The notes: a model not told the origin generated them from the letters alone. DNA of 64,000 bases from an uncultured Marinobacter sp. (GCF_947488835.1 NZ_CANLBK010000001.1:1860001-1924000); one strand, 5' to 3'; shown: positions 9,679 to 19,164, counted from the first letter of the stretch. Made by a program: numbers and translations.

Positions 9679-11318
9679 CCCGCCTGCAACGCCTGATTCG
9701 CATTTCCTGGGTATTCTGCCGCTATCGGCTGGACACGTTTTTGCCAATCGCTGAGCTTCCCGCACCTTTGAAGGTGTTTTTTCTGCTGGCGCCCTGGCAT
9801 CTTTTTCCGCAACCAAAGCTCAGCCGCGGTGATCGCTTGCGGTTGGCTCTGGAAGAACTTGGCCCGGTTTTCGTCAAGTTCGGCCAGATACTCTCTACCC
9901 GCCGCGACCTACTGCCAGACGATATGGCGGAATCCCTCAAACATCTCCAGGATCGAGTTCCGCCCTTCTCCAGCGACGTGGCCCGCAACATTATTGAGAC
10001 CTCCCTTGGAGCGCCAGTAGCGGAGCTATTCAAGGAATTCAGTGCCGAGCCTTTAGCCTCGGCCTCCGTCGCACAAGTTCATGCCGCGACACTGTTGAAC
10101 GGCCAAGATGTGGTGGTCAAAGTACTGCGCCCAGGCATCGACAAAGTAATCCGGCAAGACCTGGCCCTGATGTACTTTATGGCCAACCTCCTTGAGAAAT
10201 ACTGGACCGAAGGCAAGCGACTGCACCCGGTAGAAGTCGTTGCAGATTACGACTCCACCATCCACGACGAACTGGACCTGCAGCGGGAAGCGGCCAACGC
10301 GAGCCAGCTACGCCGTAATTTTGAAGGCTCCTCGCTGATCTACATTCCCTTTATCGACTGGGACTACACCCGCAAAAACGTGATGGTCATGGAACGCATC
10401 TACGGCATCCCCATTGCCGATGTTCCTGCACTGGAAGCGGCTGGCGTAAACCTTAAAGTGCTGGCAGAGAAAGGCGTCGAGATTTTCTTTACCCAGGTAT
10501 TCCGCGACAGCTTTTTCCACGCCGACATGCACCCCGGTAACATCTTTGTAGACGTCTCCAACCCCGCCGACCCGAAATACATCGCCATCGACTTTGGCAT
10601 TGTGGGCACCCTGGCGCCCGACGATCAAAGCTACCTGGCGCGCAACCTGCTGGCTTTCTTTCGCCGGGATTACAGGCAAGTGGCGCAGCTCCATATTCAA
10701 TCTGGCTGGGTGCCACCCGATACCAGGGTAAACGAATTCGAAGCGGCGATCCGCACCGTATGCGAGCCCATTTTTGAAAAGCCCCTGAAAGACATTTCCT
10801 TCGGCCACTTCCTGCTACGCCTGTTCCAGACTGCACGGCGATTCAACATGGAAGTGCAGCCGCAGTTGGTTCTGCTGCAAAAAACCCTGCTCAACGTAGA
10901 AGGACTTGGCCGCCAACTGTATCCGGAACTGGACCTGTGGAGCACGGCACAACCTTATCTGGAAGGCTGGATGCGCAAGCGGATAGGCCCAAGCGGCCTG
11001 ATAAAATCCCTGCAAACCCACCTGCCCTCATGGCTGGAGCAGTCCCCGGAAATGCCGCAACTGGTTCACGATGCCCTGCTGCAACTGCGCAGCGCCGGTC
11101 CCACCGAGAAACAAAACCAGGACACCCTGGCACTGCTCCGGGAACAACAACTCAGAACCGACCGCCGCTGGCGCCGCGGGATTGCGGCTATAGCACTGGT
11201 TGCCGCTGCTGTTATAGGAACGCAGCCAGAAGCCCGTGAGTGGGCAGAGAACGCACCGCTGGGGACTTGGGCGTTACTTGCAGCAGCAGGCGCGCTGGTT
11301 TGGCGTGGTAGCCGCTGA
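9675..11318 (+). CDS. ubiB: UbiB, atypical kinase/ATPase of ubiquinone biosynthesis
   Basis: 547 residues, normal for UbiB. ABC1/ADCK-type protein that uses ATP to assist access to membrane-bound ubiquinone intermediates. Seen: the KxGQ region ([17 protein letters not shown]), Ala-rich loop ASVAQVHAA in place of a Gly-rich loop, catalytic [10 protein letters not shown], and metal-binding IDFGIVG. The C-terminal ~45 residues hold two short hydrophobic segments that anchor it in the inner membrane. The GTG start at 9675 overlaps the ubiJ stop (GTGA). Confidence 0.96.
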   Translation: MTRLQRLIRISWVFCRYRLDTFLPIAELPAPLKVFFLLAPWHLFPQPKLSRGDRLRLALEELGPVFVKFGQILSTRRDLLPDDMAESLKHLQDRVPPFSSDVARNIIETSLGAPVAELFKEFSAEPLASASVAQVHAATLLNGQDVVVKVLRPGIDKVIRQDLALMYFMANLLEKYWTEGKRLHPVEVVADYDSTIHDELDLQREAANASQLRRNFEGSSLIYIPFIDWDYTRKNVMVMERIYGIPIADVPALEAAGVNLKVLAEKGVEIFFTQVFRDSFFHADMHPGNIFVDVSNPADPKYIAIDFGIVGTLAPDDQSYLARNLLAFFRRDYRQVAQLHIQSGWVPPDTRVNEFEAAIRTVCEPIFEKPLKDISFGHFLLRLFQTARRFNMEVQPQLVLLQKTLLNVEGLGRQLYPELDLWSTAQPYLEGWMRKRIGPSGLIKSLQTHLPSWLEQSPEMPQLVHDALLQLRSAGPTEKQNQDTLALLREQQLRTDRRWRRGIAAIALVAAAVIGTQPEAREWAENAPLGTWALLAAAGALVWRGSR

Positions 11319-11326
11319 GAGCGACC

Positions 11327-11653
11327 ATGGGACTCAAGCAAGTCAAAGAGAAGCTGCTAAGCACCGATTATCCGCAGTGGCGAAACCTGCTCTCTACAGC
11401 GGCCTTCCTGATTATGGTCACAGGAACAGCGGCTGCGTGGATTTACATCTATTACACATCGCCTGATGCAGCATGCCACAGGGGCTTTCTCTACCTTACC
11501 TATGTGTGGCTGTTTATTCAGTGGGTCGTCATCGGCTATCTTTACCAATCCAAAGACATCCCATCATTTGCCAGAGATGCGATAAAGGTTTTGATTTTGC
11601 TGTCGAATGTCTGGTTCGGGCTTTTTCTGTTTTCTTTGCAACCCTGCGCTTAG
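11327..11653 (+). CDS. Small membrane protein, function unknown
   Basis: 108 residues. Three hydrophobic segments are visible (about residues 20-42, 54-72 and 85-104), separated by short polar loops. It starts 8 bp after ubiB, so it is probably cotranscribed. No recognisable domain. Single Cys residues at the second loop (AACHRG) and near the C-terminus are the only reactive side chains of note. A role near the quinone-synthesis complex is only guilt by association. Confidence 0.55.
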   Translation: MGLKQVKEKLLSTDYPQWRNLLSTAAFLIMVTGTAAAWIYIYYTSPDAACHRGFLYLTYVWLFIQWVVIGYLYQSKDIPSFARDAIKVLILLSNVWFGLFLFSLQPCA

Positions 11654-11685
11654 CTGGCGCTCGGTTTATTCTCCGAGGGGCCACA

Positions 11686-12306
11686 ATGAGCACTGACCGC
11701 TGGGCTAAACTCATGGATGCTTGGGGCTTTGCCCCGCATCAGGAAACCTATGATTCCCTGATCACCGCCTATTCAGAGAAGGGCCGGCATTACCACACGC
11801 TGGAGCACGTCTCAGCCTGCCTTCGGCATTTGGATAACTGCTCGGCCTTGCTTGACCACCCGCGTGAGGTGGAACTCGCATTCTGGTTCCACGATGCCAT
11901 TTACAAGCCTTTATCCAGCAAAAATGAACTGGAAAGCGCCGATTGGGCAGCTTCGTTTTTGGCAGAATCCGGAGCAAACGGTGAAGAAATCGATCGTGTT
12001 CACAGGCTCATTATGGTCACCGAGCATGATGCTCCTACCCAATCCCGTGACGAATCGATTCTTGTGGATATAGACCTGTCAATTCTGGGAACGTCTCCGG
12101 AAACCTACGAGATTTTTGAGCAAGGGGTTCGCAAGGAGTACCGGCTCGTGCCTTCGTTTATCTACCGAAAGAAGCGTGCCGCTGTGCTCCGGGGATTTAT
12201 GGAGCGCCCGCAGATTTACATGTCCGGGATATTCCCGGAAGCGCGTGAGCGTCAAGCCAGGGAGAACCTTTCAAATGCGGTGTCCAAGCTGGAAGGGCGC
12301 GCATAA
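11686..12306 (+). CDS. Predicted metal-dependent HD-superfamily phosphohydrolase
   Basis: 206 residues. The motif pattern YHTLEHV ... FWFHDAIY (the HD pair about residue 66) ... DIDLSILG matches the predicted metal-dependent HD-domain family (COG4339-like), which lacks a defined substrate. The frame extends upstream to 11473 through the previous gene, but the family N-terminus (RWAKLMDAWG) begins at ATG 11686, behind a GAGGGG site. It lies 32 bp after the small membrane protein and is convergent with the MDR oxidoreductase gene. Confidence 0.75.
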   Translation: MSTDRWAKLMDAWGFAPHQETYDSLITAYSEKGRHYHTLEHVSACLRHLDNCSALLDHPREVELAFWFHDAIYKPLSSKNELESADWAASFLAESGANGEEIDRVHRLIMVTEHDAPTQSRDESILVDIDLSILGTSPETYEIFEQGVRKEYRLVPSFIYRKKRAAVLRGFMERPQIYMSGIFPEARERQARENLSNAVSKLEGRA

Positions 12307-12356
12307 TCCCGGCACCCTCCTGTGATCACAGGTACGCTTCAACGCTGCCAGCGCAG

Positions 12357-13373
12357 CTAGGGGGTTAACACTACCTTGCCTATATTGGCACGGCTTTCGA
12401 TGTAGTCGTGGGCCAATGCGGCATCCTCAAAGCTGAAGGACTCGGCGACGGTGGGATTGATCCAACCCTCCTCCACGCCGGCTATAATTTTGCCCATCCA
12501 CACACGGATCTTTTCGGGCTCATGCCAAAGCCGCCCCATATTAATTCCGAACACAGACCTGTTTTCGTTCATCAAACTGATGGGGTGGAATATGGGCATC
12601 ATCACTGCGGTTTTCGCCAGCGCCAACTTACTGCCAATGCCATTGCCCGATGCAACCGAAATTCCGAACATCGCCAAGCGCCCGGACGCGCGCAACGCCT
12701 TGTAACTCTTACGCCAGCTCTCTCCACCCAACGGGTCGAGGATCAGCTCAGCGCCTTTGCCATCAGTCAGGTGCATCAGCTCTGTGTACCAGTCGCTATT
12801 TCGGTAATCTATGGCGTGGTTAAGCCCGCGAGACAATAAGTATTCATGCTTTCCAGGGCTGGCTGTCCCAATGGTGGTGGCACCAATGTGTTGTGCAATA
12901 TCCAATGCGGCAAGGCCTACTCCACCTCCCACATTGTGAATCAACACTGTGTCTTCCGGCTGCAGTGCGCCGCAAATAACAAGGGCTTGCCATGCGGTCA
13001 GGTAGTTCACGGGGATAGCTGCCGCTTGCGCGTAGGAGAGTCGGCCTGGTTTCTCGAAGATCTGGTTGAGCGAAACAACAACCTGGGAGGCATGGCCGCC
13101 AAACCGGGTCAAAGCCATTACAGGCTTACCCAACCACTTTTCTTCGACACCGTCGCCAATGGAGTCGATCACACCTGACACTTCATACCCCGCCGTAAAG
13201 GGAAAGCTTGGGGCATCCTGATACAAACCTTGGCGCGCCATAATATCGGCAAAATTCAGCCCCGAGGCTTTAACCGAAATTCGTACCTCACCTGGGCCAA
13301 CCTCCAGGCTTGGAAACTCCTTGAGTGCCAGTACGCTGCTGTTTCCAGCTTTAGGTATGATCACACGTTTCAT
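12357..13373 (-). CDS. Zinc-free medium-chain (quinone oxidoreductase-like) dehydrogenase
   Basis: 338 residues. MDR superfamily: an N-terminal GroES-like domain (GEVRISVKASGLNFADIMARQG), then a Rossmann domain with HNVGGGVGLAALDIAQ for NAD(P)H. The Cys ligands of the structural zinc are absent, as in NADPH:quinone reductases and VAT-1-like proteins. Probable NADPH-dependent reduction of quinones or enones. The frame opens at 13397, but ATG 13373 has GGAG five bases upstream and begins the family N-terminus MKRVIIP. Confidence 0.82.
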   Translation of the reverse strand: MKRVIIPKAGNSSVLALKEFPSLEVGPGEVRISVKASGLNFADIMARQGLYQDAPSFPFTAGYEVSGVIDSIGDGVEEKWLGKPVMALTRFGGHASQVVVSLNQIFEKPGRLSYAQAAAIPVNYLTAWQALVICGALQPEDTVLIHNVGGGVGLAALDIAQHIGATTIGTASPGKHEYLLSRGLNHAIDYRNSDWYTELMHLTDGKGAELILDPLGGESWRKSYKALRASGRLAMFGISVASGNGIGSKLALAKTAVMMPIFHPISLMNENRSVFGINMGRLWHEPEKIRVWMGKIIAGVEEGWINPTVAESFSFEDAALAHDYIESRANIGKVVLTP

Positions 13374-13460
13374 AGAGGCTCCGGTATCGTATTCCAAGTG
13401 TTATCTTTGTTCATTGGATATGACATAGTTCGAGCAAACGCTAGGAGTTATATCACAAGC

Positions 13461-13922
13461 ATGTCGTCATTAGAGCTGAGAATCCCCCCTCCCGCAGTTA
13501 CCGCCATTGTGGCGTTTATCATGTGGGGCATAAACATGGTGACGCCGTCACTTCAATTTCACGACACCACTCGAGTAGTCGCAGCCATCTCAGTCGCATT
13601 ACTCGGCGGCTACATCAGCTTGGTTGGCGTTATCTCTTTTCGCAGGATGAAAACCACCATCAACCCAACCAGACCCGAAAAGGCGTCTCTCCTGGTAGCG
13701 TCCGGAGTATTCAAGGTTACGCGCAACCCCATGTACGTGGGCATGGTGCTGGTGCTGATTGGGTGGGCAATATTTCTTTCTTCTCCTTGGGCATTACTCG
13801 GTCCTATGGCGTTTGCGCTTTATATAACCCGATTTCAAATCATTCCGGAAGAACGCGCCCTCGATGCGATCTTCGGATCCGAATATACTTCTTACAAAGC
13901 GCGCGTTCGGCGCTGGATTTGA
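13461..13922 (+). CDS. Isoprenylcysteine carboxyl methyltransferase-family membrane protein
   Basis: 153 residues with about four hydrophobic segments. The C-terminal half carries the SAM-binding RNPMYVG motif (TRNPMYVGMVLVLIGWAI) and the late EERALDAIFGSEYTSYKARVRRW block of the ICMT/PEMT-like family. Bacterial members are integral-membrane methyltransferases with unknown substrates. The start is the ATG of MSSLELR; an AGGAG lies rather far (about 13 nt) upstream. Divergent from the MDR gene. Confidence 0.8.
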   Translation: MSSLELRIPPPAVTAIVAFIMWGINMVTPSLQFHDTTRVVAAISVALLGGYISLVGVISFRRMKTTINPTRPEKASLLVASGVFKVTRNPMYVGMVLVLIGWAIFLSSPWALLGPMAFALYITRFQIIPEERALDAIFGSEYTSYKARVRRWI

Positions 13923-13959
13923 TTTTCAGCCCAATGACTTTAATCAAAGCAGATAAACT

Positions 13960-14316
13960 ATGGATTTTTCGATCACGTTTTTTAAGTTGTTTCTTTGGGG
14001 AATGTACTTTTCACTCCCGATTTTACTTTCAATCTGCGTATTTATAGTTGGTTTCGGGTTGGTTGTAGGCCGCCTGGAATCATGGGGGAGGTTCGATGCG
14101 CTTTATTGGGCGTTTATAACAGCGTTTACCGTAGGCTACGGGGACATTCGCCCGTTACGAAAATCGTCGAAAGCCCTCTCGATTGTCATTGCCTGGTGCG
14201 GGATTATGCTCACAGGTCTATTTGTGGCGATTGCGGTAAAGACAGCCTCTACTGCATTTGAGATCCATATTGACCCTGAAGTATTGAAAAGTGTCGGCCA
14301 AGGGTTGGCCGGATAA
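13960..14316 (+). CDS. Minimal two-helix potassium channel
   Basis: 118 residues. Outer helix (about residues 15-37), pore helix and selectivity filter TVGYGD, and inner helix (about 70-95) make a complete 2TM pore domain (Ion_trans_2). The cytoplasmic tail is about 20 residues and there is no RCK/TrkA domain. Likely a tetrameric K+ channel in the inner membrane. Ends 1 bp from the convergent rlmF stop. Confidence 0.8.
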   Translation: MDFSITFFKLFLWGMYFSLPILLSICVFIVGFGLVVGRLESWGRFDALYWAFITAFTVGYGDIRPLRKSSKALSIVIAWCGIMLTGLFVAIAVKTASTAFEIHIDPEVLKSVGQGLAG

Positions 14317-14317
14317 T

Positions 14318-15277
14318 CTAGGCGTACGTCCAGGCCAACACCCTCGTGACCTTGTTCCCCTGTTTCATTTCTATTTCCCGCACATCGGTCGCCCCGAGTT
14401 TACGAATCAATTTCGTGGAAGGCTTTACGTTATCAACTTTCGACACCAGGCTGGTAAACCAGCGGCATTGAGTTGCAAATACCTGGCTTTCCTTTATCAG
14501 CTTTTTAAGGAACATCCGTTCGCCACCTTTGCACCAGAGCTCCGCTTCCTGCCCCCCAAAGTTGAGAGCTTGTGATGCAGCCACGGGCCTTGTCTCGCCG
14601 CGATTGCGGGCAAGGTTTTGCAACTTTAACTGACTACTTTTGAGCGCCTCATCTTGTGAAGCATGGAAGGGGGGATTGCACACACTGACATCAAAAAACT
14701 CCCCTTTTCGAATAACCCCGTCGAAGATTTTATGTCTGTCGTTTTGCATGCGCAGGGTGAAGCGGTCTTTTAGCGTAGGGTTATTGGCGATAACCCCGGC
14801 CACGTTTTCAAGCGACCGGGCGTTTATATCACTGCCAACACACTGCCATCGGTACATTTGGCATGCCAGTATCGGGTATACACCATTGGCCCCGGTGCCT
14901 ATATCGAGCAGGGTGATTTCCGGCTGCGTGCTAGCCCGATTCGCAAATGGCTCGAACTCTCCCAAGAGCTCAGCCACGTGATGGATGTAGTCTGCTCGCC
15001 CCGGAATGGGTGGGCAAAGTGCCCCTTCCGGGATATCCCAATCAACAATGCCGTAGTAGTGCTTCAAATGGGCTGCGTTCAGCAATTTTACTGCCTGTGG
15101 ATCTGTGAACTCTACGGAGAGGTTCCCGAAGGCGTTTGCTTTAACGTAGGGCGCCAATGCCGGGTAACTTTTCACGAGGGATGGAAAATCGTAGCCTTGT
15201 TTGTGCAGATTTTTGGGGTGTAGACCTTTTCCACCAGGCTTTGCCTGATGCCTGTCACTTCGCTGGGAGCTGCTCAC
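14318..15277 (-). CDS. rlmF: 23S rRNA (adenine-1618 N6) methyltransferase RlmF
   Basis: 319 residues. Methylates A1618 of 23S rRNA. Signature segments: GLHPKNLHKQGYDF near the N-terminus, WDIPEGALCPPIPGRADYIH, SAM-binding LLDIGTGANGVYPILA, and the N6-adenine motif NPPF (VSVCNPPFHAS). A short basic, Gly-rich leader precedes the domain. Ends tail-to-tail with the K+ channel gene. Confidence 0.93.
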   Translation of the reverse strand: MSSSQRSDRHQAKPGGKGLHPKNLHKQGYDFPSLVKSYPALAPYVKANAFGNLSVEFTDPQAVKLLNAAHLKHYYGIVDWDIPEGALCPPIPGRADYIHHVAELLGEFEPFANRASTQPEITLLDIGTGANGVYPILACQMYRWQCVGSDINARSLENVAGVIANNPTLKDRFTLRMQNDRHKIFDGVIRKGEFFDVSVCNPPFHASQDEALKSSQLKLQNLARNRGETRPVAASQALNFGGQEAELWCKGGERMFLKKLIKESQVFATQCRWFTSLVSKVDNVKPSTKLIRKLGATDVREIEMKQGNKVTRVLAWTYA

Positions 15278-15302
15278 AGTTTTACTTCCGGGGCGTGTAA
15301 AT

Positions 15303-15340
15303 CAGAGCCAGTGCCTGCGTTAATGCAGGCACTGGCTCTG
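15303..15340. repeat. 16-bp-arm inverted repeat between divergent genes
   Basis: CAGAGCCAGTGCCTGC, a 6-base loop (GTTAAT), and the exact reverse complement. It lies 26 bp upstream of the rlmF ATG and 138 bp upstream of the LysE-type gene. It has no T-run, and it sits between divergent genes where no terminator is needed, so it may be an mRNA leader structure or a small mobile-repeat remnant. Confidence 0.7.
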
Positions 15341-15477
15341 AAGATTATAACAGCTGAGGATGCTCAGGAATTAGTGAGTTTTTCCCACGCTTTCAATGAA
15401 TACGCTCCGCTCTGGATAAATTGTCGTTTTAACGGGTATATTGGCGGTAAAGTCACAGATTCCTGCAGGAGCCTTGG

Positions 15478-16104
15478 ATGTTGCAGGCCCATGAGTTCTG
15501 GTTGTTTTTTAGCGCGAGCTTTTTGCTCTGGATAACGCCAGGGCCAGACACCGTGTACATTTTAGCCAGAACCCTATCCCAAGGGCGCCTTGCCGGGCTG
15601 CTATCGGTATTCGGGGTAAGCGCTGGCATACTGGCGCACACCCTGTTTGCGGCAATCGGGCTTTCCGCACTGTTTGCAACTTCTGCACTAGCATTTACAG
15701 CGGTTAAAGTTATCGGTGCCGGGTACCTGATCTATCTTGGCGCCCGAGCCTTCCGTCGTCAGACCAAGCTGGCACCATCCTCTGAAACAGCTACCCAGAA
15801 TCGTTCACAGCTTTTCTACCAAGGCTTTTTCACCAACCTGTTTAACCCGAAGATCGCTATCTTCTTTCTCGCATTCCTGCCGCAGTTTGTGGCTCCCGGG
15901 GCCAGCAACAGCTCTGTTGTATTTATGTTTTTAGGTGGGGTATTTGTGCTGGGTGGTGCCCTATGGTGTCTTTTTCTGGTCATCTTCGCCGCCAGCTTTT
16001 CCGTGGTAGCCAGATCGAACTCGCAGCTGGCTGCTGCAATAGGAAAAGTCACAGGGCTTGTGTACATCGGGCTTGGTTTGAACTTGCTTCGTGCGAAGTT
16101 ATAG
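15478..16104 (+). CDS. LysE/RhtB-family amino-acid exporter
   Basis: 208 residues with about six membrane segments. The N-terminal signature LLWITPGPDTVYILARTLSQGR and the NLFNPKIAIFFLAFLPQF block identify the LysE/RhtB family, which exports amino acids and related small molecules by proton antiport. Substrate not predictable. GGAG precedes the ATG. hisI follows 36 bp later on the same strand. Confidence 0.88.
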   Translation: MLQAHEFWLFFSASFLLWITPGPDTVYILARTLSQGRLAGLLSVFGVSAGILAHTLFAAIGLSALFATSALAFTAVKVIGAGYLIYLGARAFRRQTKLAPSSETATQNRSQLFYQGFFTNLFNPKIAIFFLAFLPQFVAPGASNSSVVFMFLGGVFVLGGALWCLFLVIFAASFSVVARSNSQLAAAIGKVTGLVYIGLGLNLLRAKL

Positions 16105-16140
16105 TTCCCCACACCTCGTTTTCTGTCAGGATTCATAAAA

Positions 16141-16557
16141 ATGAAAGACTTATCTGATAATCTAGCCCCCCTTAATTGGCTTGACGCCATTCGCTGGACC
16201 GCAGACGGCCTCGTTCCAGCCATCGCACAGGACGCAGCCACGGGCGATATCCTGATGATGGCCTGGATGAACCGGGAATCCCTTCGCCTCACGGCCGAAG
16301 AGGGTCAGGCGGTTTATTGGTCACGCTCACGGGGTAAACTCTGGCGCAAGGGCGAAACCTCCGGGCACCAGCAGGTAGTCAAGGATATTCGCCTCGACTG
16401 TGATGAGGACGTAATCCTGCTGAAAGTAGAACAAAAAGGTGGTATTGCATGCCACACTGGCCGGCGTAGCTGTTTTTACCGCTCATTGAAGGGCGACCAG
16501 TGGGTGGGCGTTGAACCCGTCATTAAAGATCCGGATGCCATATATGGCAACAACTGA
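16141..16557 (+). CDS. hisI: Phosphoribosyl-AMP cyclohydrolase HisI
   Basis: 138 residues. Third step of histidine biosynthesis: opens the purine ring of PR-AMP. Motifs: [30 protein letters not shown], the metal ligands in LDCDED, and [16 protein letters not shown] with the zinc Cys. Separate from HisE, as in Pseudomonas (a fusion in E. coli). hisE follows after 12 bp. Confidence 0.96.
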   Translation: MKDLSDNLAPLNWLDAIRWTADGLVPAIAQDAATGDILMMAWMNRESLRLTAEEGQAVYWSRSRGKLWRKGETSGHQQVVKDIRLDCDEDVILLKVEQKGGIACHTGRRSCFYRSLKGDQWVGVEPVIKDPDAIYGNN

Positions 16558-16569
16558 GGAGTGGATGTA

Positions 16570-16899
16570 TTGAGTGATGTTCTGGAAAATCTGACAAGGG
16601 TTCTCGAAGCCCGTAAATCAGCCGACCCGGAGAAATCCTACGTCGCCAGCCTCCACGCCAAGGGCCTGAACAAGATTCTGGAAAAGGTAGGTGAAGAGTG
16701 CACAGAAACGCTGCTGGCCGCCAAGGATGCGGAACATTCCGGGGAGTCTCGAGCCGTTATCAGTGAGACGGCGGATCTCTGGTTTCACTGCATGGTAATG
16801 CTCTCCAACCTGGGCCTGAGCTCCAAGGATGTACTGGATGAGCTGAGCAGCCGCTTCGACCTTTCAGGGCTGGAAGAAAAAGCTTCCCGGAGCAAGTAA
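16570..16899 (+). CDS. hisE: Phosphoribosyl-ATP pyrophosphatase HisE
   Basis: 109 residues. Second step of histidine synthesis: hydrolyses PR-ATP to PR-AMP plus PPi. All-alpha MazG-like fold with [19 protein letters not shown] (the EExxE metal motif) and [11 protein letters not shown] choose TTG 16570: its LSDVLENL aligns with the usual MSDTL-type start, and GAGGA lies about 9 nt upstream. A GTG at 16561 in the same frame is directly abutted by that site, so it is less likely. Confidence 0.92.
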   Translation: MSDVLENLTRVLEARKSADPEKSYVASLHAKGLNKILEKVGEECTETLLAAKDAEHSGESRAVISETADLWFHCMVMLSNLGLSSKDVLDELSSRFDLSGLEEKASRSK

Positions 16900-16908
16900 G
16901 AAGGGAAT

Positions 16909-16925
16909 ACCCCTAACGGGGGTTT
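16909..16925 (+). terminator. Weak terminator after hisE
   Basis: A short stem ACCCC/GGGGT followed by TTT, immediately past the hisE stop. The arm is short and the T-run weak. Confidence 0.35.
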
Positions 16926-16947
16926 CCGCCACCCTGCTCTGGTAACG

Positions 16948-16953
16948 TATAAT
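16948..16953 (+). promoter_or_regulatory. Probable -10 element of the tat operon
   Basis: A consensus TATAAT 36 bp upstream of the tatA ATG. The -35 is poor (TTTCCG at a 19-bp spacing), so only the -10 is called. Confidence 0.45.
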
Positions 16954-16989
16954 GTTAATCTACGAAAACATCAAAACGAGGATCCCGTA

Positions 16990-17223
16990 ATGGGCATCAG
17001 CATTTGGCAACTTCTTATCGTACTGGGCATTGTGATTCTGTTGTTCGGAACCAAGAAGCTGCGAAACATTGGCACCGATCTTGGTGGAGCCATTCGTGGC
17101 TTCAAAAAATCCATGAGTGACGAAGACAGCAAACCAGGCGACCCGGATTCGCTGGAAGATACTCAGGAAGAACAGGCGCGTCAGGCGACTGAAGATAAGC
17201 CCAGGGAAAAAACCAAAAGCTGA
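16990..17223 (+). CDS. tatA: Sec-independent translocase subunit TatA
   Basis: 77 residues. Pore-forming Tat subunit: N-terminal membrane helix (about residues 5-20), hinge and [22 protein letters not shown] amphipathic helix in two parts, then an acidic, polar tail. Exports folded twin-arginine proteins. First gene of tatABC-rsmE; tatB starts 11 bp later. Confidence 0.95.
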   Translation: MGISIWQLLIVLGIVILLFGTKKLRNIGTDLGGAIRGFKKSMSDEDSKPGDPDSLEDTQEEQARQATEDKPREKTKS

Positions 17224-17234
17224 GACCAGACACC

Positions 17235-17657
17235 ATGTTTGATATCGGCTTTCTTGAGCTGCTGATTTGCGGCGTTATAGCTCTACTGGTGCTTGGCCCC
17301 GAACGGCTCCCCACGGCTGCGAGAGCGGCTGGGCGCTGGGTGGGTGGTGCGCGCCGTATGGTCACCCAGTTCACCTCCGAACTGGACCGCCAACTGAAAG
17401 CCGAAGAGCTGAGAAAAGAGCTGAGCGAGGCTGGTGATGTGGGCCTTGATGACGTAAAGAAGACCGTGCGCGGCGCTCTGGACGAAGCCAAAAAGTACGA
17501 GCATATGATCCTGTCGGATAAACCTGCCGGCAAATCAGCGAGCGAGCAAAAGAGCGGGGCAGATCAACACCAGAAAAGTGACTCCACCGCAGCCCCCAGT
17601 GAAGACAAGCCGGCTCCGCCAGACGCCGCACCAAAACCGTCGGATAAGCCTTCATGA
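17235..17657 (+). CDS. tatB: Sec-independent translocase subunit TatB
   Basis: 140 residues. One N-terminal membrane helix with the conserved Glu (GFLELLICGVIALLVLGPERLP), an amphipathic helix (RWVGGARRMVTQFTSEL), and a long Lys/Ser/Pro-rich tail. Forms the twin-arginine signal receptor with TatC. Overlaps tatC by 4 nt (ATGA). Confidence 0.95.
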   Translation: MFDIGFLELLICGVIALLVLGPERLPTAARAAGRWVGGARRMVTQFTSELDRQLKAEELRKELSEAGDVGLDDVKKTVRGALDEAKKYEHMILSDKPAGKSASEQKSGADQHQKSDSTAAPSEDKPAPPDAAPKPSDKPS

Positions 17658-18448
17658 ATTCAAAAACAGATGGAGAACAGCCGGGTCATCAGAACACCAC
17701 ACCTGAACAACCGGAGATGCCTCTGGTTGCGCACCTGCTGGAACTTCGCGATCGATTACTGAAGATGGTTTTGGCGGTAGTGATCTGTTTTGCCGTCATT
17801 TATCCGTTCGCCAATGAGCTGTATCTCTGGTTATCGGAGCCTATCCGATCACTGCTGCCCGTAGGCCAGACCATGATCGCAACGGATATCACCTCGCCGT
17901 TTTTCGCGCCCCTGAAGCTGGCCCTGTTTTTATCGGTATTCGCCGCTATCCCTGTCATTCTTTATCAGCTGTGGAGTTTCGTTGCGCCCGGGCTCTACGC
18001 CCATGAGAAGCGTCTGGCGTTTCCACTGCTGTTTACTTCAGTAATCCTGTTCTATCTCGGTGCGGCGTTTGCGTATTACGTCGTATTCCCGCTGGTGTTC
18101 GGCTTTTTTACAGCGATCGGCCCGGAGGGCATCGTTGAACTGCCAGACATCAGCAGTTACCTGAACTTCGTGCTGAAAATGTTCTTTGCATTCGGGATTG
18201 CTTTTGAAATCCCCATCGCGACGATTTTGCTGATTCTCAGTGGCGTGACTACGCCGTCAGACCTTGCTGCAAAACGCCCCTACGTTGTGGTGGGCTGTTT
18301 TGTGATCGGCATGATGCTGACACCCCCGGATATCATTTCCCAGACACTTCTCGCGGTTCCCATGTGGATACTGTTCGAGCTGGGCATTTTGTTTGGCAGG
18401 CTGGCGGTACGCGAAGTAGTAGAGACGGACGAGTCTTCCTCTCAATGA
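17654..18448 (+). CDS. tatC: Sec-independent translocase subunit TatC
   Basis: 264 residues with six membrane segments. Binds the twin-arginine signal together with TatB. Landmarks: MPLVAHLLELRDRLLK (receptor region), LYQLWSFVAPGLYAHEK, and FAFGIAFEIPIATILL. Overlaps rsmE by 4 nt. Confidence 0.97.
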   Translation: MNSKTDGEQPGHQNTTPEQPEMPLVAHLLELRDRLLKMVLAVVICFAVIYPFANELYLWLSEPIRSLLPVGQTMIATDITSPFFAPLKLALFLSVFAAIPVILYQLWSFVAPGLYAHEKRLAFPLLFTSVILFYLGAAFAYYVVFPLVFGFFTAIGPEGIVELPDISSYLNFVLKMFFAFGIAFEIPIATILLILSGVTTPSDLAAKRPYVVVGCFVIGMMLTPPDIISQTLLAVPMWILFELGILFGRLAVREVVETDESSSQ

Positions 18449-19164
18449 ATCTCGCCTTACTGTTTGATGAAGATTTTGTTGCGCCCAACCGTGTTGTGTT
18501 GCGGGGCCGCAGGCTCGAGCACATGCGATCTGTTCTGGGCGCTACCCAAGGTGACCAACTGCCAGTAGGCCGTGTAAACGGTCTGATGGGGCAGGGAGAA
18601 GTTGTAACGCTCACTGATTCGGAAGCTGAGTTGCTTGTCACTCTGGATCAGGCACCACCATCACCACTCCCCTTTACACTCATTCTGGCCATGCCACGGC
18701 CAAAAATGTTCCGCCGGGTTCTGCAAACCAGCGCCACACTGGGGGTTAAGGATATCTGGCTGATCAACAGCTATAAGGTGGAAAAGAGCTTCTGGCAAAC
18801 GCCTTGGCTGTCAGATGATAATCTGCGGGAAAATCTTACTCTCGGCCTGGAGCAGGCAAAAGACACGACGATGCCCAAGGTGCATATCCGCAAGCTGTTC
18901 AAACCCTTCGTGGAAGATGAACTGCCCGCCTTGCTGCAAGGCAAGGTGGCTCTGGTTGCGCACCCCGGCACGGCCATCCCCTGCCCTACCCACCTGAACA
19001 GGCCAACAGCGCTGTGCATAGGCCCTGAGGGCGGATTCACACCCTACGAAGTAGGTAAGCTTGAAGAGGCTGGCTGCCAAAGCGTTCACCTTGGGCCTCG
19101 CATTCTTCGGGTGGAAACAGCCGTTCCCGTTCTCGTTAGTCGCTTATTCGACGCTTGCCTCTGA
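18445..19164 (+). CDS. rsmE: 16S rRNA (uracil-1498 N3) methyltransferase RsmE
   Basis: 239 residues. SPOUT-fold enzyme that methylates U1498 of 16S rRNA. Early [17 protein letters not shown]-like segment; the C-terminal knot is represented by [15 protein letters not shown] and [11 protein letters not shown], both diagnostic. Start taken at ATG 18445 inside the tatC stop (ATGA). The frame is open farther upstream, but only within tatC. Its end overlaps the convergent yedI-like gene by 21 bp. Confidence 0.95.
   Translation: MNLALLFDEDFVAPNRVVLRGRRLEHMRSVLGATQGDQLPVGRVNGLMGQGEVVTLTDSEAELLVTLDQAPPSPLPFTLILAMPRPKMFRRVLQTSATLGVKDIWLINSYKVEKSFWQTPWLSDDNLRENLTLGLEQAKDTTMPKVHIRKLFKPFVEDELPALLQGKVALVAHPGTAIPCPTHLNRPTALCIGPEGGFTPYEVGKLEEAGCQSVHLGPRILRVETAVPVLVSRLFDACL

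Noticed and set aside
15248..15535. 95-codon ORF between rlmF and the LysE gene
   Set aside because: It runs through the hairpin and into the LysE gene in another frame, and shows no family features.
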